NCBI GenBank assembly: GCA_017938315.1
Contig: JAGBBV010000006.1
Span: 86,755 to 150,754, forward strand
DNA length: 64,000 nucleotides
Direction: 5' to 3'
Origin: Lachnospiraceae bacterium
GTDB taxonomy: Bacteria > Bacillota > Clostridia > Lachnospirales > Lachnospiraceae
The notes under the pieces were generated by a model, which ran no database searches, was not told the DNA's origin, and was given only the letters and a program-made list of their open reading frames with translations. Position numbers and translations under genes: made by a program. Below, piece by piece: positions 1 to 8,740 of the stretch (position 1 is its first letter; each line of letters begins with the position of its first letter).

Positions 1-192
1 GCGGAAAGCTTTATCGTGGAAAATGCATATGATCCGGTATATGGTGCAAGACCGTTAAAGAGATATATCCAGAAGCATGTGGAGACGCTTTCTGCGAAGC
101 TGATATTGTCTGATCAGGTGACACAAGGGGATACCATTTGGATTACCGTAGAGGATGAGGAGCTTGTAGCAAAGGTAAAAGAGCAGGGCTAA
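1..192 (+). CDS. clpB: ClpB disaggregase, C-terminal end (partial)
   Basis: The frame is open from the left edge and stops at 190-192, giving the last 63 residues of a protein that starts outside the window. The segment DPVYGARPLKRYIQ followed by ILSDQVTQGDTI is the typical C-terminal D2 small domain of ClpB/Hsp100 AAA+ disaggregases, which rescue aggregated proteins together with DnaK. ClpA and ClpC end similarly, but the GARPLKR..IQ pattern and the short acidic tail fit ClpB best. Neither Walker motif can be checked because they lie upstream. A strong terminator follows. Confidence 0.85.
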   Translation, partial: AESFIVENAYDPVYGARPLKRYIQKHVETLSAKLILSDQVTQGDTIWITVEDEELVAKVKEQG

Positions 193-212
193 AAACAATG
201 TCATTACGTTGA

Positions 213-247
213 GGGGCGAACCTTTGGGTTTGCTCCTTATTTCTTTT
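213..247 (+). terminator. Intrinsic terminator after clpB
   Basis: A 10-bp stem GGGGCGAACC / GGTTTGCTCC (213-222 and 227-236, two G-T pairs) closes a TTTG loop and is followed by a T-rich run, 20 bases after the clpB stop. Confidence 0.8.
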
Positions 248-259
248 TATGGGGTTTGA

Positions 260-299
260 TGGCAGTGGAAAAGAAGAAATCTGACAATGCCCATTTTTT
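260..299. repeat. 33-nt hairpin repeat, outlying copy
   Basis: This is a diverged copy of the element found three times at 16103-16272. Its ends are TGGCA and TGCCC, exactly 33 nt from first to last base as in the other copies, and the interior GTGGAAAAGAAGAAATCT resembles copy 3. It lies between the clpB terminator and the promoter of the carboxypeptidase gene. It is the only copy found away from the 16 kb cluster. Confidence 0.55.
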
Positions 300-311
300 G
301 TAACGATAAGA

Positions 312-340
312 TTGAATAGAATTTTATTTTGGGATATACT
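312..340 (+). promoter_or_regulatory. Sigma-A promoter for the carboxypeptidase gene
   Basis: TTGAAT (312-317) and TATACT (335-340) are separated by 17 bp, 34 bases before the GTG start at 374. Confidence 0.55.
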
Positions 341-373
341 ATGAAAGGAGTTTTATTTAAGGAGTAGCAGCAG

Positions 374-1576
374 GTGACAGAACAGAATCATTATGACGAT
401 GCAGCCAGAGAGCGCCGTAGCAGAAGGCTTCAGGAAATGAAGCGTCTCAAGGAAATGCAGATGAGACGGCGCAGGCTTTTAAAGATAGTAGTACCCGCAG
501 CGGCAGTTTTAGTTATTGCGGTAACCATAGGAATAAAAATTTTTTCAGGAAGATCCCAAGAGAACTTGACAAAGCGGGAAAACAAAACCCAGATACAGCA
601 GGCATATGAAGGAATCGGTGCGAAGGACATCGCTCAAAGCAGTGCTGACAGCGTAGAAAATAATTTACATGAACAGGTGGCAAAGCCTGATGCGGCGAAA
701 GAAAATCAGCCTGTTTATAAGGCTGAAACAACAGAGAGCACAGCAGGTTTTCCCGGTGAAGTAGCCAGCAATTACGGTATATTTATTGATTTGGACACAG
801 ACACGGTCTTGGCACAGAGAAATGGGACCACCCGCATCAATCCGGCTTCCATGACGAAGGTGCTTACGGTTTTGGTGGCAGCAGAACAGCTGGGAGATAT
901 GAGTAAACTGGATGACACCTTTACCATGACATTAGAAATTACAGATTACGGTTATATCAATGACTGCAGTAGTGTTGGATTTTTGGAAGGTGAAGAAGTA
1001 ACGGTACGGGACTTATTCTACGGAACCATATTACCGTCAGGTGCGGATGCTGCGGTGGGACTTGCCACCTATATCGCAGGAAGTCAGGATGCTTTTGTAG
1101 AATTAATGAATGAAAAATTGGATGAACTGGGATTGTCCCATACGGCACATATGACCAACTGTGTGGGAATCTATGATGAGAACCATTATTGCACGCCTTA
1201 TGACATGGCAATGATTATGGAGGCGGCAATTGATAATGAATTGTGCAGGGAGATTATGCATGCCCGTATTCATACCACCAAAGCTACCACACAGCATCCC
1301 GAGGGAATTGAGATTTCCAATTGGTTTATCCGCAGGATTGAAGATAAAGATACCGGCGGTGAGGTGATTTGTGCCAAAACAGGCTATGTAGCCCAGTCCG
1401 GCAGCTGTGCTGTGAGCTACGGAAAAGATGATGCCGGGAAGGAATATATCTGCGTGACGGCAGATGCCCATAGCAGTTGGAGATGTATTTACGACCATGT
1501 GGAGCTTTACAGTAAGTATGCCACGACAAAGGAGGAAAACAGAAATGATACCCAAGGATCCGGTGATGCTTCTTAG
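374..1576 (+). CDS. D-alanyl-D-alanine carboxypeptidase (PBP5/DacF type, peptidase S11)
   Basis: This 400-residue penicillin-binding protein trims the terminal D-Ala from peptidoglycan stem peptides outside the membrane. A basic N-terminus and one membrane segment (about residues 36-57) anchor it, followed by a linker to about 125. The serine-lysine motif SMTK (S159, K162) and the KTG box (335-337) are present; the usual SxN motif reads SGAD (222-225), so its third position is Ala rather than Asn, which should be checked for activity. The start is a GTG with AAGGAG nine bases upstream. The end overlaps the next gene by 32 bases. Confidence 0.85.
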   Translation: MTEQNHYDDAARERRSRRLQEMKRLKEMQMRRRRLLKIVVPAAAVLVIAVTIGIKIFSGRSQENLTKRENKTQIQQAYEGIGAKDIAQSSADSVENNLHEQVAKPDAAKENQPVYKAETTESTAGFPGEVASNYGIFIDLDTDTVLAQRNGTTRINPASMTKVLTVLVAAEQLGDMSKLDDTFTMTLEITDYGYINDCSSVGFLEGEEVTVRDLFYGTILPSGADAAVGLATYIAGSQDAFVELMNEKLDELGLSHTAHMTNCVGIYDENHYCTPYDMAMIMEAAIDNELCREIMHARIHTTKATTQHPEGIEISNWFIRRIEDKDTGGEVICAKTGYVAQSGSCAVSYGKDDAGKEYICVTADAHSSWRCIYDHVELYSKYATTKEENRNDTQGSGDAS

Positions 1577-1718
1577 CTTTATGAACTTGAAGTTACGTGA
1601 TTTTTATACAAGCTTTGAAGCCTTGTGCGAGGATTTAGATATTGATAAGGCCGAGATAGAAGAAAAACTAAAATCTATCGGTTATGTTTATGATAATCAG
1701 CGGAATCAATTTGTATAA
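1545..1718 (+). CDS. DUF4250 domain protein
   Basis: This is a 57-residue protein beginning MIPKDPVMLLSFMNLKLRD and ending in YVYDNQRNQFV, a pattern I recognise as the DUF4250 family of small Clostridia proteins; no function is known. It contains a predicted helix-turn-helix-like stretch (EEKLKSIGY). The ATG at 1545 was chosen because GGAGG lies at 1531-1535; the frame is open further upstream without a ribosome site. It overlaps the end of the carboxypeptidase gene, suggesting co-translation. Confidence 0.75.
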   Translation: MIPKDPVMLLSFMNLKLRDFYTSFEALCEDLDIDKAEIEEKLKSIGYVYDNQRNQFV

Positions 1719-1737
1719 TACGCAAGAAATGTCTTGT

Positions 1738-1777
1738 AACCTCTATGGACAAAATGTGCATAGGGGTTCTTTTTTTT
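1738..1777 (+). terminator. Intrinsic terminator after DUF4250
   Basis: A 10-bp stem AACCTCTATG / CATAGGGGTT (1738-1747, 1759-1768) is followed by CTTTTTTTT. The T tract contains the TTG codon that would be the longest start of the next gene, which argues against that start. Confidence 0.85.
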
Positions 1778-1817
1778 GCATATAAATGCAAAAAGAAAAG
1801 TGGAAAGCATATGGAAG

Positions 1818-2492
1818 ATGAGCATTAATAAGAGAATCTTTTCTTGTCTGATAGTGTTGCTGTTATTGATACTGATTTGCCTGATTGGTTATCATCAACA
1901 GGATTACATTGCAACAATGGGACAAATAGAAGAAGGTCAAAAGAAAATTGCATTAACCTTTGATGACGGGCCTCATCCTTACTATACAGAGCAGCTTCTT
2001 GACGGATTGAAAGAACGTGGTGCAAAAGCCACTTTTTTTGTTACGGGGGAGCATGCAAAACTCCATGCCGATGTCATAAAGCGCATGAATGAAGACGGAC
2101 ATTTAATTGGAAACCATACTTATTCCCATATGCAGCTAGGAAAAACCAACAGGGAAGAATTTAAAGAAGAACTTGTGCAAACAAATGAGGTGATTAAGGG
2201 GATAACGGGGGAAGAAGTGATATATGTAAGACCTCCTTACGGCAGCTGGGATAAAGAACTTGAAACAGAGCTTAATATGTTTCCGGTACTCTGGACTATA
2301 GACCCCCTTGATTGGTGCTCGGATAATGTGGATGCAGTTACCAGAAAGGTTCTTTCTAAGGCCGGCGAAAATGATATTATCCTGATGCATGACTATTATG
2401 CATCAACGGTTACGGCAGCCTTGCAGATTGTAGATGAATTGCAAAAAGAGGGGTATGAGTTCGTCACGGTAGAGGAGATTTTGTTTGATTAA
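1818..2492 (+). CDS. Polysaccharide deacetylase (NodB domain, CE4)
   Basis: This 224-residue protein likely removes acetyl groups from peptidoglycan or another N-acetylglucosamine polymer at the cell surface. From the ATG at 1818 it begins MSINKR followed by a hydrophobic stretch, a signal peptide or anchor. The NodB motifs are visible: TFDDGP (motif 1, catalytic base and metal Asp), GNHTYSH (motif 2, metal His residues), RPPYGSWD (motif 3), and HDYYAST near the end (catalytic His). The in-frame TTG at 1776 lies in the preceding terminator T run and has no ribosome site, whereas GGAAAG sits ten bases before 1818. Confidence 0.85.
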   Translation: MSINKRIFSCLIVLLLLILICLIGYHQQDYIATMGQIEEGQKKIALTFDDGPHPYYTEQLLDGLKERGAKATFFVTGEHAKLHADVIKRMNEDGHLIGNHTYSHMQLGKTNREEFKEELVQTNEVIKGITGEEVIYVRPPYGSWDKELETELNMFPVLWTIDPLDWCSDNVDAVTRKVLSKAGENDIILMHDYYASTVTAALQIVDELQKEGYEFVTVEEILFD

Positions 2493-2513
2493 TAGTAGTA
2501 GATTTGTTATGCT
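2485..2513 (+). promoter_or_regulatory. Sigma-A promoter for the GH43 gene
   Basis: TTGATT (2485-2490) and TATGCT (2508-2513) are 17 bp apart. The -35 overlaps the end of the deacetylase gene. Confidence 0.45.
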
Positions 2514-2554
2514 AAAAGGGCGTAAATGTTGAAAAATCACAAAGGAGTGGCTTG

Positions 2555-4144
2555 ATGCAACAGATAAAAATTGATATAGATACCAATCCGATTATTCCCT
2601 TAGATTATCCGGACCCGGATGTAATCCGCGTGGATAATGTCTATTATATGGTGACCACTACCATGTATTTCATGCCCGGCTGTGAAATCTTGCGCTCTTA
2701 TGATTTGGTGAACTGGGAACATGCAAGCTACGTGTATGATAGGCTTGATAGTACGCCGGAGCAGACTTTATCTGATAATAAGAATGCATACGGTAAGGGA
2801 ATGTGGGCAGCAAGCCTGCGCTTTCACAAAGGAATGTTTTATGTTTGCTTTGTGGCAAATGACACAGGTAAGACCTACCTGTATACAGCACCTTCCATAA
2901 ACGGACCGTGGAAAAAGAACCATATAGAAGGTTTTTACCATGATTGTTCCATTTTATTCGATGACGATGATAAGATTTATATTGCCTACGGAAACAAAGA
3001 TATTTATATTACCCAGCTTAACGAAGAACTGACAGGACCAAAAGAAGGGGGACTTCACAGGCTTGCAGTATGTGATGAAGGAAACGAAGTATTAGGCTAT
3101 GAAGGCACACATTTTTACAAAATAAACGGAAAGTATTACCTGTTCTTTATCCATTCTTTAAAAGACAGGTGGCGCAGGGTGGAAGCCTGTTTTATGTCAG
3201 ACTCTCTGACAGGGGAATTTACCGGCGGTGATGTATTTAATGACGACCTGGGATATTGTGGACAAGGGGTTGCCCAGGGAGCCATTGTAGATACTCCGGA
3301 TGGGAAATGGTACGGAATTTTATTCCAGGACCGGGGTGCAAGCGGAAGAATGCCGGTTTTAATTCCTGTGACATGGGAAAACGATTTCCCGGTATTTGGA
3401 AATAACGGCATGATGCCCCAAAGTTTTTATGTGGAACAAAAGGTGTCAGAGTACGTATACAGACCACTTGTGGAAAACGATGATTTTAGAGAAGAATGTG
3501 CCGTGAATCAGGAAAAATTTGGCTGTTTTGGTCTGAAAAGTGTGTGGCAGTTTAATCATGAGCCGGATTTAAGTCTTGTGGAAAAGGATATAGGTCAAGG
3601 CATGTTATGGATTACCACAGGTAAAGTGTGTGAGCGTATGATTCAGGCAAGAAATATTCTGACACAGCGTATGCTATTTCCCGGATGTGGGGCAGAAGTA
3701 ACCGTTGATGCCACTTATTTAAAAGAGGGTGATTATGCAGGAATCTGCGCATTCCAAAGCTGCTATAGCATGGTGGCTGTTACCAAGCGGGATGGGAAAT
3801 TTTATCTTGTGATGAAAGCAAGAAAAGCAGAAAATGATTCCCTTGGGGCAATGGCACCGGAAACCGGAGAGGGAGAAGAATATGAGGCTGTAGAACTATC
3901 TAATCCAAAGGTAAGACTGCGTTTGGAAGCAGATTTTACAAACGGAAAAGACGAAGCCAGGTGTTATTATTTAGACGCAGAAAATCATTGGAGAAAAATC
4001 GGTATCACACAGAAGTTATACTTTAAATTAGATTTCTTTACCGGTTGCAGATTCGGATTATTTGTTTATGCAACCAAACAAACCGGAGGAAAAGCCGGAT
4101 TTGCCAAATTTAAGTACATAAAAAACCTTGGCGATAACCGCTAG
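2555..4144 (+). CDS. GH43 family glycoside hydrolase (beta-xylosidase / arabinofuranosidase type)
   Basis: This 529-residue protein is a five-bladed beta-propeller glycosidase followed by a beta-sandwich domain (about residues 320-525), as in GH43 beta-xylosidases that trim xylo-oligosaccharides. The three catalytic acids are visible: D20 in DYPDPD (base), D130 in FYHDCSIL (pKa modulator) and E183 in GYEGTHFY (acid). There is no signal peptide, so it probably acts on imported oligosaccharides. The start is the ATG at 2555 with AGGAG seven bases upstream, rather than the TTG one codon earlier. Exact substrate specificity cannot be told from the sequence. Confidence 0.85.
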   Translation: MQQIKIDIDTNPIIPLDYPDPDVIRVDNVYYMVTTTMYFMPGCEILRSYDLVNWEHASYVYDRLDSTPEQTLSDNKNAYGKGMWAASLRFHKGMFYVCFVANDTGKTYLYTAPSINGPWKKNHIEGFYHDCSILFDDDDKIYIAYGNKDIYITQLNEELTGPKEGGLHRLAVCDEGNEVLGYEGTHFYKINGKYYLFFIHSLKDRWRRVEACFMSDSLTGEFTGGDVFNDDLGYCGQGVAQGAIVDTPDGKWYGILFQDRGASGRMPVLIPVTWENDFPVFGNNGMMPQSFYVEQKVSEYVYRPLVENDDFREECAVNQEKFGCFGLKSVWQFNHEPDLSLVEKDIGQGMLWITTGKVCERMIQARNILTQRMLFPGCGAEVTVDATYLKEGDYAGICAFQSCYSMVAVTKRDGKFYLVMKARKAENDSLGAMAPETGEGEEYEAVELSNPKVRLRLEADFTNGKDEARCYYLDAENHWRKIGITQKLYFKLDFFTGCRFGLFVYATKQTGGKAGFAKFKYIKNLGDNR

Positions 4145-4156
4145 ATACGTTATAAT
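4128..4156 (+). promoter_or_regulatory. Sigma-A promoter for rarA
   Basis: TTGGCG (4128-4133) and a perfect TATAAT (4151-4156) are 17 bp apart. The -35 lies in the last codons of the GH43 gene. Confidence 0.55.
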
Positions 4157-4202
4157 GGTGATTGTGTACGCAAAAGTCTTGTAATGACAGGAATGAGGAT
4201 AA

Positions 4203-5546
4203 ATGGATTTATTTGAATACATGAGAGAAACGAATATGGAAAAGGAATCACCTCTGGCAGCAAGGCTTAGACCCACGACTTTGGAAGAGGTGGTGGGACA
4301 GCAGCACATTATCGGAAAAGATAAGCTGCTTTATCGCGCCATAAAAGCAGATAAACTCAGCTCTATCATTTTTTACGGACCTCCGGGTACGGGAAAAACC
4401 ACTCTTGCAAAGGTGATTGCCCATACCACCAGTGCTGAATTTACCCAGATTAATGCCACCGTAGCCGGTAAAAAGGATATGGAAGAAGTGGTAAATAAGG
4501 CGAAAAGTACTCAGGGAATGTATGGGAAGAAAACCATATTGTTTATAGACGAAATTCATCGTTTTAATAAAGGACAGCAGGATTATCTCCTTCCCTTCGT
4601 GGAAGACGGAACCATTATTTTAATCGGGGCAACCACTGAAAACCCTTATTTTGAAGTAAACAGTGCGTTGATCTCCAGATCCATTGTTTTTGAATTAAAA
4701 CCGCTACTGCGGGAAGACATTAAAACCCTCATAAACAGGGCGGTTTATGATAAGGAAAAGGGCATGGGTGCCTATGATGCGGTAATTGAAGAGGATGCAC
4801 TGGAATTTCTCGCAGATTTATCCGGCGGAGATGCCAGACATGCGTTAAATGCCGTAGAACTTGGTGTTATGACGACCAACCGTTCAGATGACGGAAAGAT
4901 TCATATTACCATAGACGTGGCACAGGAATGTATTCAAAAGCGTGTAGTCCGCTATGATAAAACAGGGGACAACCATTATGATACGATTTCTGCCTTTATT
5001 AAAAGCATGCGCGGGTCTGATCCTGATGCGGCAGTTTATTATCTGGCACGGATGCTTTATGCCGGAGAAAGCGTGACTTTTATTGCAAGACGCATTATGA
5101 TTCATGCGGCTGAGGATGTGGGGATAGCAGATCCTCAGGCACTGCAGGTGGCAGTGAATGCCTCTCTTGCAGTAGAAAGAGTGGGCATGCCGGAAGCACA
5201 GATTATTTTGGCAGAGGCGGCTATGTATGTGGCATGTGCACCCAAAAGCAATGCTTGCGTAAGTGCCATAGGAGAAGCCATGAAGACAGTGGAAGAGACA
5301 GGAAATTTACCGATTCCTGCACATTTGCAGGATGCCCATTATAAAGGGGCTGCCAAGTTAGGACATGGGACAGGCTATCTGTATGCCCATGATTATCCCA
5401 ATAATTATGTGGAACAGCAGTATTTACCTTACGAGTTAACCGGAAAAGAATTTTACAAACCCTCCGGTAACGGATATGAAGTAAAAGTAAAAGAACATAT
5501 GCAGAGAATCAAGAGAGAAGCAAAAGGAAATAAGACTAATGAATAA
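4203..5546 (+). CDS. rarA: Replication-associated recombination protein A (RarA/MgsA AAA+ ATPase)
   Basis: This is a 447-residue AAA+ ATPase related to clamp-loader subunits and RuvB, acting at stalled replication forks. Walker A FYGPPGTGKTT (about residues 57-68), Walker B ILFIDEIHRFNKGQQD (about 113-128) and sensor 1 GATTENP are intact. The C-terminal half has the RarA-specific helical and tetramerisation region, including a PxxLQDAHYKGAAKLGHG-like segment. Length is normal for the family. The stop overlaps the start of the next gene by eight bases (ATGAATAA), so the two are likely translationally coupled. Confidence 0.93.
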   Translation: MDLFEYMRETNMEKESPLAARLRPTTLEEVVGQQHIIGKDKLLYRAIKADKLSSIIFYGPPGTGKTTLAKVIAHTTSAEFTQINATVAGKKDMEEVVNKAKSTQGMYGKKTILFIDEIHRFNKGQQDYLLPFVEDGTIILIGATTENPYFEVNSALISRSIVFELKPLLREDIKTLINRAVYDKEKGMGAYDAVIEEDALEFLADLSGGDARHALNAVELGVMTTNRSDDGKIHITIDVAQECIQKRVVRYDKTGDNHYDTISAFIKSMRGSDPDAAVYYLARMLYAGESVTFIARRIMIHAAEDVGIADPQALQVAVNASLAVERVGMPEAQIILAEAAMYVACAPKSNACVSAIGEAMKTVEETGNLPIPAHLQDAHYKGAAKLGHGTGYLYAHDYPNNYVEQQYLPYELTGKEFYKPSGNGYEVKVKEHMQRIKREAKGNKTNE

Positions 5547-7410
5547 AGATACCGGAACAGAAAAAGAGACTACCGGCAAGAGACGAAACCGTCAAAAAGG
5601 TAAGATAAATAAAAAAAGAGTCATCATAACTATATTGTGCATACTTGTTGCGGTACTTATTTTTGCAGCAGCCCTTGGCTTCTTTTTATGGAATGAGGAA
5701 AAGAAACAAAAAGCGGCTCTTTTAGAAGTGCAGGTACCTATTGAAGAGCAGCAAAAACCGATTGTGACACCTGAGCCGGAAGAAGAAAAGCCACCGGTGG
5801 GAGAAGATGTACTTGCCCATATTATCGCGGCAGCGGATATGGTGGATGAGGTTTACAAACAAAGACCTCCCAGTGTAGAAGTGACAGAGGAAAACGCAGC
5901 GGACTTTGCAACCATTTCTTCCTGTGTGATTGGAGAAGGTAGCAAAGTGCAGGTGACTGTGGAATCAGATAAGATTCCTATCAGTGACGATAAATATTAT
6001 TACCTATTTGCCATTGATACCTTTGATGCGACCATTGGTGAATCTGACGAAAGCCTTGATAAGGTATATAAAGACAGCGAGATGCATTTGTCAGCAAACT
6101 TAAACTATAATACCTCAAGTAGCAGGCTGTTTGATAAATTTGTTGTGGCAGTGAAAAAAGATGGGAAATACGTGCAGGTGAGCCGCCCCAAGTATATTAC
6201 CAATCCGGAGGCGATTGCAAGATATTCCTCTGTTTATATGACACCGGCATCTATCAAGGGAGTTTTGGTAGATCCCCACAGACTTAGGGGAGGCGAATTA
6301 GATGACCTGGGTGCAAAGCAGGCGGCATATAATATTCCCATTGCCAGACTCCTTGGTCAGACCACCAGTGCCAATCATCCGACCATATACTATACTTATA
6401 ACGGAAGAACTTATGCGATTAATGGGCAGGTAGTGGCGGAATATGACATTGTATTTGGAAATCTTACAGCCAAAGGAATTACCACTACGGCAATCCTGCT
6501 GAATAATTATTCTTCATCCCAATTACAATTGATTCATCCCAATGCAAGAAGCGGAAGCCAGGCACCGTACTACATGTTTAACGCTGCACAGGAAGATGGA
6601 GTAGAATGCATGGCGGCAGTAGCTACTTTCCTTGCAGAACGTTATTCTAATAATACCCACGGAAGAATTTCCAACTGGGTGATTGCAAATGAGATTAATG
6701 CCAGAAAAGAATGGAATCATTATGCGCATGTTGACATAGAAACCTATGTGGAAGAATATGCGAAAGGCTTTAGAGTATTCTATAATGCAATTAAGAGTGT
6801 TAGCAGCAGTGCCAGAATTTATATGCCTATTGACCAGCAGTGGGACAGAAATTTGAAAAACAACCCCAATTATGATGGTAAAGATATTGTGGATACCTTC
6901 AGCAGAAATATTAAGTCCAAAGGTGATATCGACTGGGGATTGTCCCAGCATCCCTACAATGTTCCGCTGACTGAGCCGCGTATCTGGAAGGGAACCAAGT
7001 ATGTAACGCACAGTACTAATTCTTCTTTTATTTCTATGGATAATATAGAGTATTTAACTTCCTATATGCAGCAGGATTATTTGCTAAATCCAAGAGGGGA
7101 AGTGCGCAGTATTATTTTAAGTGAACAGGGATATACTTCCACAGCAGGGGAAGCGCTGCAGGCGGCAGCCTTTGCCTATGCATATTATAAAGCGGACAAC
7201 AATCCCCATATTGATGCATTCCTGTTAAACAGACAGACGGATGCACCGGAAGAGGTGGCACAGGGACTTGCATTTGGATTAAATCATTCCAATGGTGCCC
7301 ACAAACAGATTTATAATGTGTTTAAATACATTGACACACCCCAGCATGCCCAGTATACAGATTTTGCAAAGGGATTAATCGGAATCTCCAGTTGGAGTGA
7401 GATATATTAA
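5539..7410 (+). CDS. DUF5722-type membrane-anchored protein, glycosidase-like
   Basis: This is a 623-residue protein with a basic N-terminus, one membrane segment (about 30-53), a Pro/Glu linker (to about 95), a beta-rich domain (about 110-230) and a C-terminal domain that resembles a TIM-barrel glycoside hydrolase. I recall the family as DUF5722 from phrases such as VLVDPHRLRGGELDDLG. In the last domain NWVIANEINAR ends a strand with Asn-Glu (E385), and IILSEQGYT supplies a second Glu (E529), the spacing seen for acid/base and nucleophile in clan GH-A enzymes. This catalytic role is inference. Substrate is unknown. Confidence 0.7.
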   Translation: MNKDTGTEKETTGKRRNRQKGKINKKRVIITILCILVAVLIFAAALGFFLWNEEKKQKAALLEVQVPIEEQQKPIVTPEPEEEKPPVGEDVLAHIIAAADMVDEVYKQRPPSVEVTEENAADFATISSCVIGEGSKVQVTVESDKIPISDDKYYYLFAIDTFDATIGESDESLDKVYKDSEMHLSANLNYNTSSSRLFDKFVVAVKKDGKYVQVSRPKYITNPEAIARYSSVYMTPASIKGVLVDPHRLRGGELDDLGAKQAAYNIPIARLLGQTTSANHPTIYYTYNGRTYAINGQVVAEYDIVFGNLTAKGITTTAILLNNYSSSQLQLIHPNARSGSQAPYYMFNAAQEDGVECMAAVATFLAERYSNNTHGRISNWVIANEINARKEWNHYAHVDIETYVEEYAKGFRVFYNAIKSVSSSARIYMPIDQQWDRNLKNNPNYDGKDIVDTFSRNIKSKGDIDWGLSQHPYNVPLTEPRIWKGTKYVTHSTNSSFISMDNIEYLTSYMQQDYLLNPRGEVRSIILSEQGYTSTAGEALQAAAFAYAYYKADNNPHIDAFLLNRQTDAPEEVAQGLAFGLNHSNGAHKQIYNVFKYIDTPQHAQYTDFAKGLIGISSWSEIY

Positions 7411-7427
7411 TATAGAGATTGTAAACA

Positions 7428-7472
7428 CAAAAACTTCCATTTCGAAAAAAGAATGAAATGGAAGTTTTTTTA
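7428..7472. terminator. Bidirectional terminator between convergent genes
   Basis: A 13-bp perfect stem (AAACTTCCATTTC, 7431-7443, with 7455-7467) has T tracts on both sides and separates the DUF5722 gene from the anti-sigma gene on the other strand. Confidence 0.85.
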
Positions 7473-8213
7473 TTAGTGGTGACTCCAAAGTACGGTTTCT
7501 GAGCCATTATCATCTACAAAGACAACCTTGTGTATATCATGAAATTCCAAATGGCTCATCTGGTGTTGATAATCCTTTGCTTTGTTATTAAAAAGAGTGG
7601 TTTTAAAAGACTTAACGTAAATGGTATGATCTACGGTCTCACTTTCTATGGTCCGCAAAAGATAATCGGAACTGATAGAAACAACAGTTGCAAATTTGCA
7701 TTTTTCTATGGTGTTCTCCGTCAATGCAATATTGCCGATCTGCGGGATTTGTATTTGAATGGGCTGCGAGGAATCATTTCCATCGGCAAAAATAGTTACC
7801 GTTTCGGAAAACTGGGAATGCTCTGTGTGATTGCTTTTCAGATTTTCCAGTTCATATACGTCTGCGGAAACAAAAACGTCATCCGGTTTTACATCTTTGA
7901 GCGGTGTATGAAACATCAGATTTAGTAAAAGGAAAGCAATGAGTGCGACAGCAGATACAGATATGGTGATGGTTCTGATTTTACCTTTCATTCTGTTTTT
8001 TACCTTTTTTAGACTGCTTGCCATGGTTATATCTTCAGGTGTGGAAGATTCTTCCTTAGCAAAGCCGTCTGTTTCTTTCATGGTATTGTAAGTATGCCGG
8101 CATGCTTCGCATTGGGACAAATGCTGTTTTACAGCCTGCTTACTTTCTTCGTTGCATACATCATCGATGTATAGCGGTAGTAAATCTTTAATTATTTCAC
8201 AAGGATATGTCAT
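7473..8213 (-). CDS. Anti-sigma factor with N-terminal zinc-finger
   Basis: This 246-residue single-pass protein starts with a ZAS-type zinc-binding domain: C5, then HLSQCEAC (His30, Cys34, Cys37), the HxxxCxxC signature of anti-sigma factors that sequester ECF sigma factors. One membrane segment lies at about residues 81-101 and the rest (about 145 residues) would be outside the cell as the sensory part; it matches no domain I know. The start codon overlaps the stop of the upstream sigma gene (ATGA, 8210-8213), the usual coupling of such pairs. Confidence 0.85.
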   Translation of the reverse strand: MTYPCEIIKDLLPLYIDDVCNEESKQAVKQHLSQCEACRHTYNTMKETDGFAKEESSTPEDITMASSLKKVKNRMKGKIRTITISVSAVALIAFLLLNLMFHTPLKDVKPDDVFVSADVYELENLKSNHTEHSQFSETVTIFADGNDSSQPIQIQIPQIGNIALTENTIEKCKFATVVSISSDYLLRTIESETVDHTIYVKSFKTTLFNNKAKDYQHQMSHLEFHDIHKVVFVDDNGSETVLWSHH

Positions 8214-8683
8214 TCCAAGTCCTCCTTTATCATAATTTTTGCTCTGTAATAAGTAACCCTTGCCCAGCTTTCTGTCTTGTGAAACAGAGTTGCGATTTGG
8301 GCAAATGACAATTCGCCAAAAGTCCGTAGCCAGAAGATTTCTTTATATGGTTCTTGCAGCCTGTGTAAGACTTTATGTATGGCATAAGCGGTTTCTTTGT
8401 CTGTAAATTGCTTTTCGATATTTTCCTCAGAAAGGATGATTTCAAGGGGATAATCTACATGTCTGTTTTGTTTTTTGATATGCGTAAAAAAAGTGTTCTT
8501 GGCAATGTTGCAGAGCCATGTACTGATTTTACAATTACCTTGAAAGTGATCAATCTTTTTTAGTGCTTTGAAAAATGTTTCTTGTGTGATTTCTTCTGCC
8601 AATGTAGGATTTTGACACAGACCTAACACAAACTTATATACTTCAGAAAAGTATGTTGCATATATTTGGTCAAAGTCTTGCAC
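8210..8683 (-). CDS. ECF-type RNA polymerase sigma factor
   Basis: This 157-residue sigma-70 family protein contains region 2 (LAEEITQETFFKALKKI, core binding and -10 recognition) and region 4 (ELSFAQIATLFHKTESWAR, a helix-turn-helix for the -35). It lacks regions 1 and 3, as ECF factors do. The start is GTG with a full AAGGAGGTGA ribosome site. It is held by the anti-sigma factor encoded next to it. An ECF-like promoter just upstream suggests autoregulation. Confidence 0.9.
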   Translation of the reverse strand: MQDFDQIYATYFSEVYKFVLGLCQNPTLAEEITQETFFKALKKIDHFQGNCKISTWLCNIAKNTFFTHIKKQNRHVDYPLEIILSEENIEKQFTDKETAYAIHKVLHRLQEPYKEIFWLRTFGELSFAQIATLFHKTESWARVTYYRAKIMIKEDLE

Positions 8684-8708
8684 AATTTCACCTCCTTATC
8701 AACTATTA

Positions 8709-8734
8709 GACTCAAGGAATGGAGATTCGTTACA
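8709..8734 (-). promoter_or_regulatory. ECF-type autoregulatory promoter
   Basis: Read on the minus strand, TGTAAC (8734-8729) and AGTC (8712-8709) are 16 bp apart. This resembles the TGAAAC-N16-CGTC consensus of Gram-positive ECF sigma factors and sits 26 bases before the sigma gene start. Confidence 0.55.
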
Positions 8735-8740
8735 AATTAT

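Noticed and set aside
1103-1555. Minus-strand ORF of 150 codons
   Set aside because: It is a shadow frame of the carboxypeptidase gene.
1776-1817. TTG start for the polysaccharide deacetylase at 1776
   Set aside because: The codon lies in the T tract of the preceding terminator and has no ribosome site.
7530-7925. Plus-strand ORF of 131 codons
   Set aside because: It is antisense to the anti-sigma gene, has no ribosome site and no recognisable motif.
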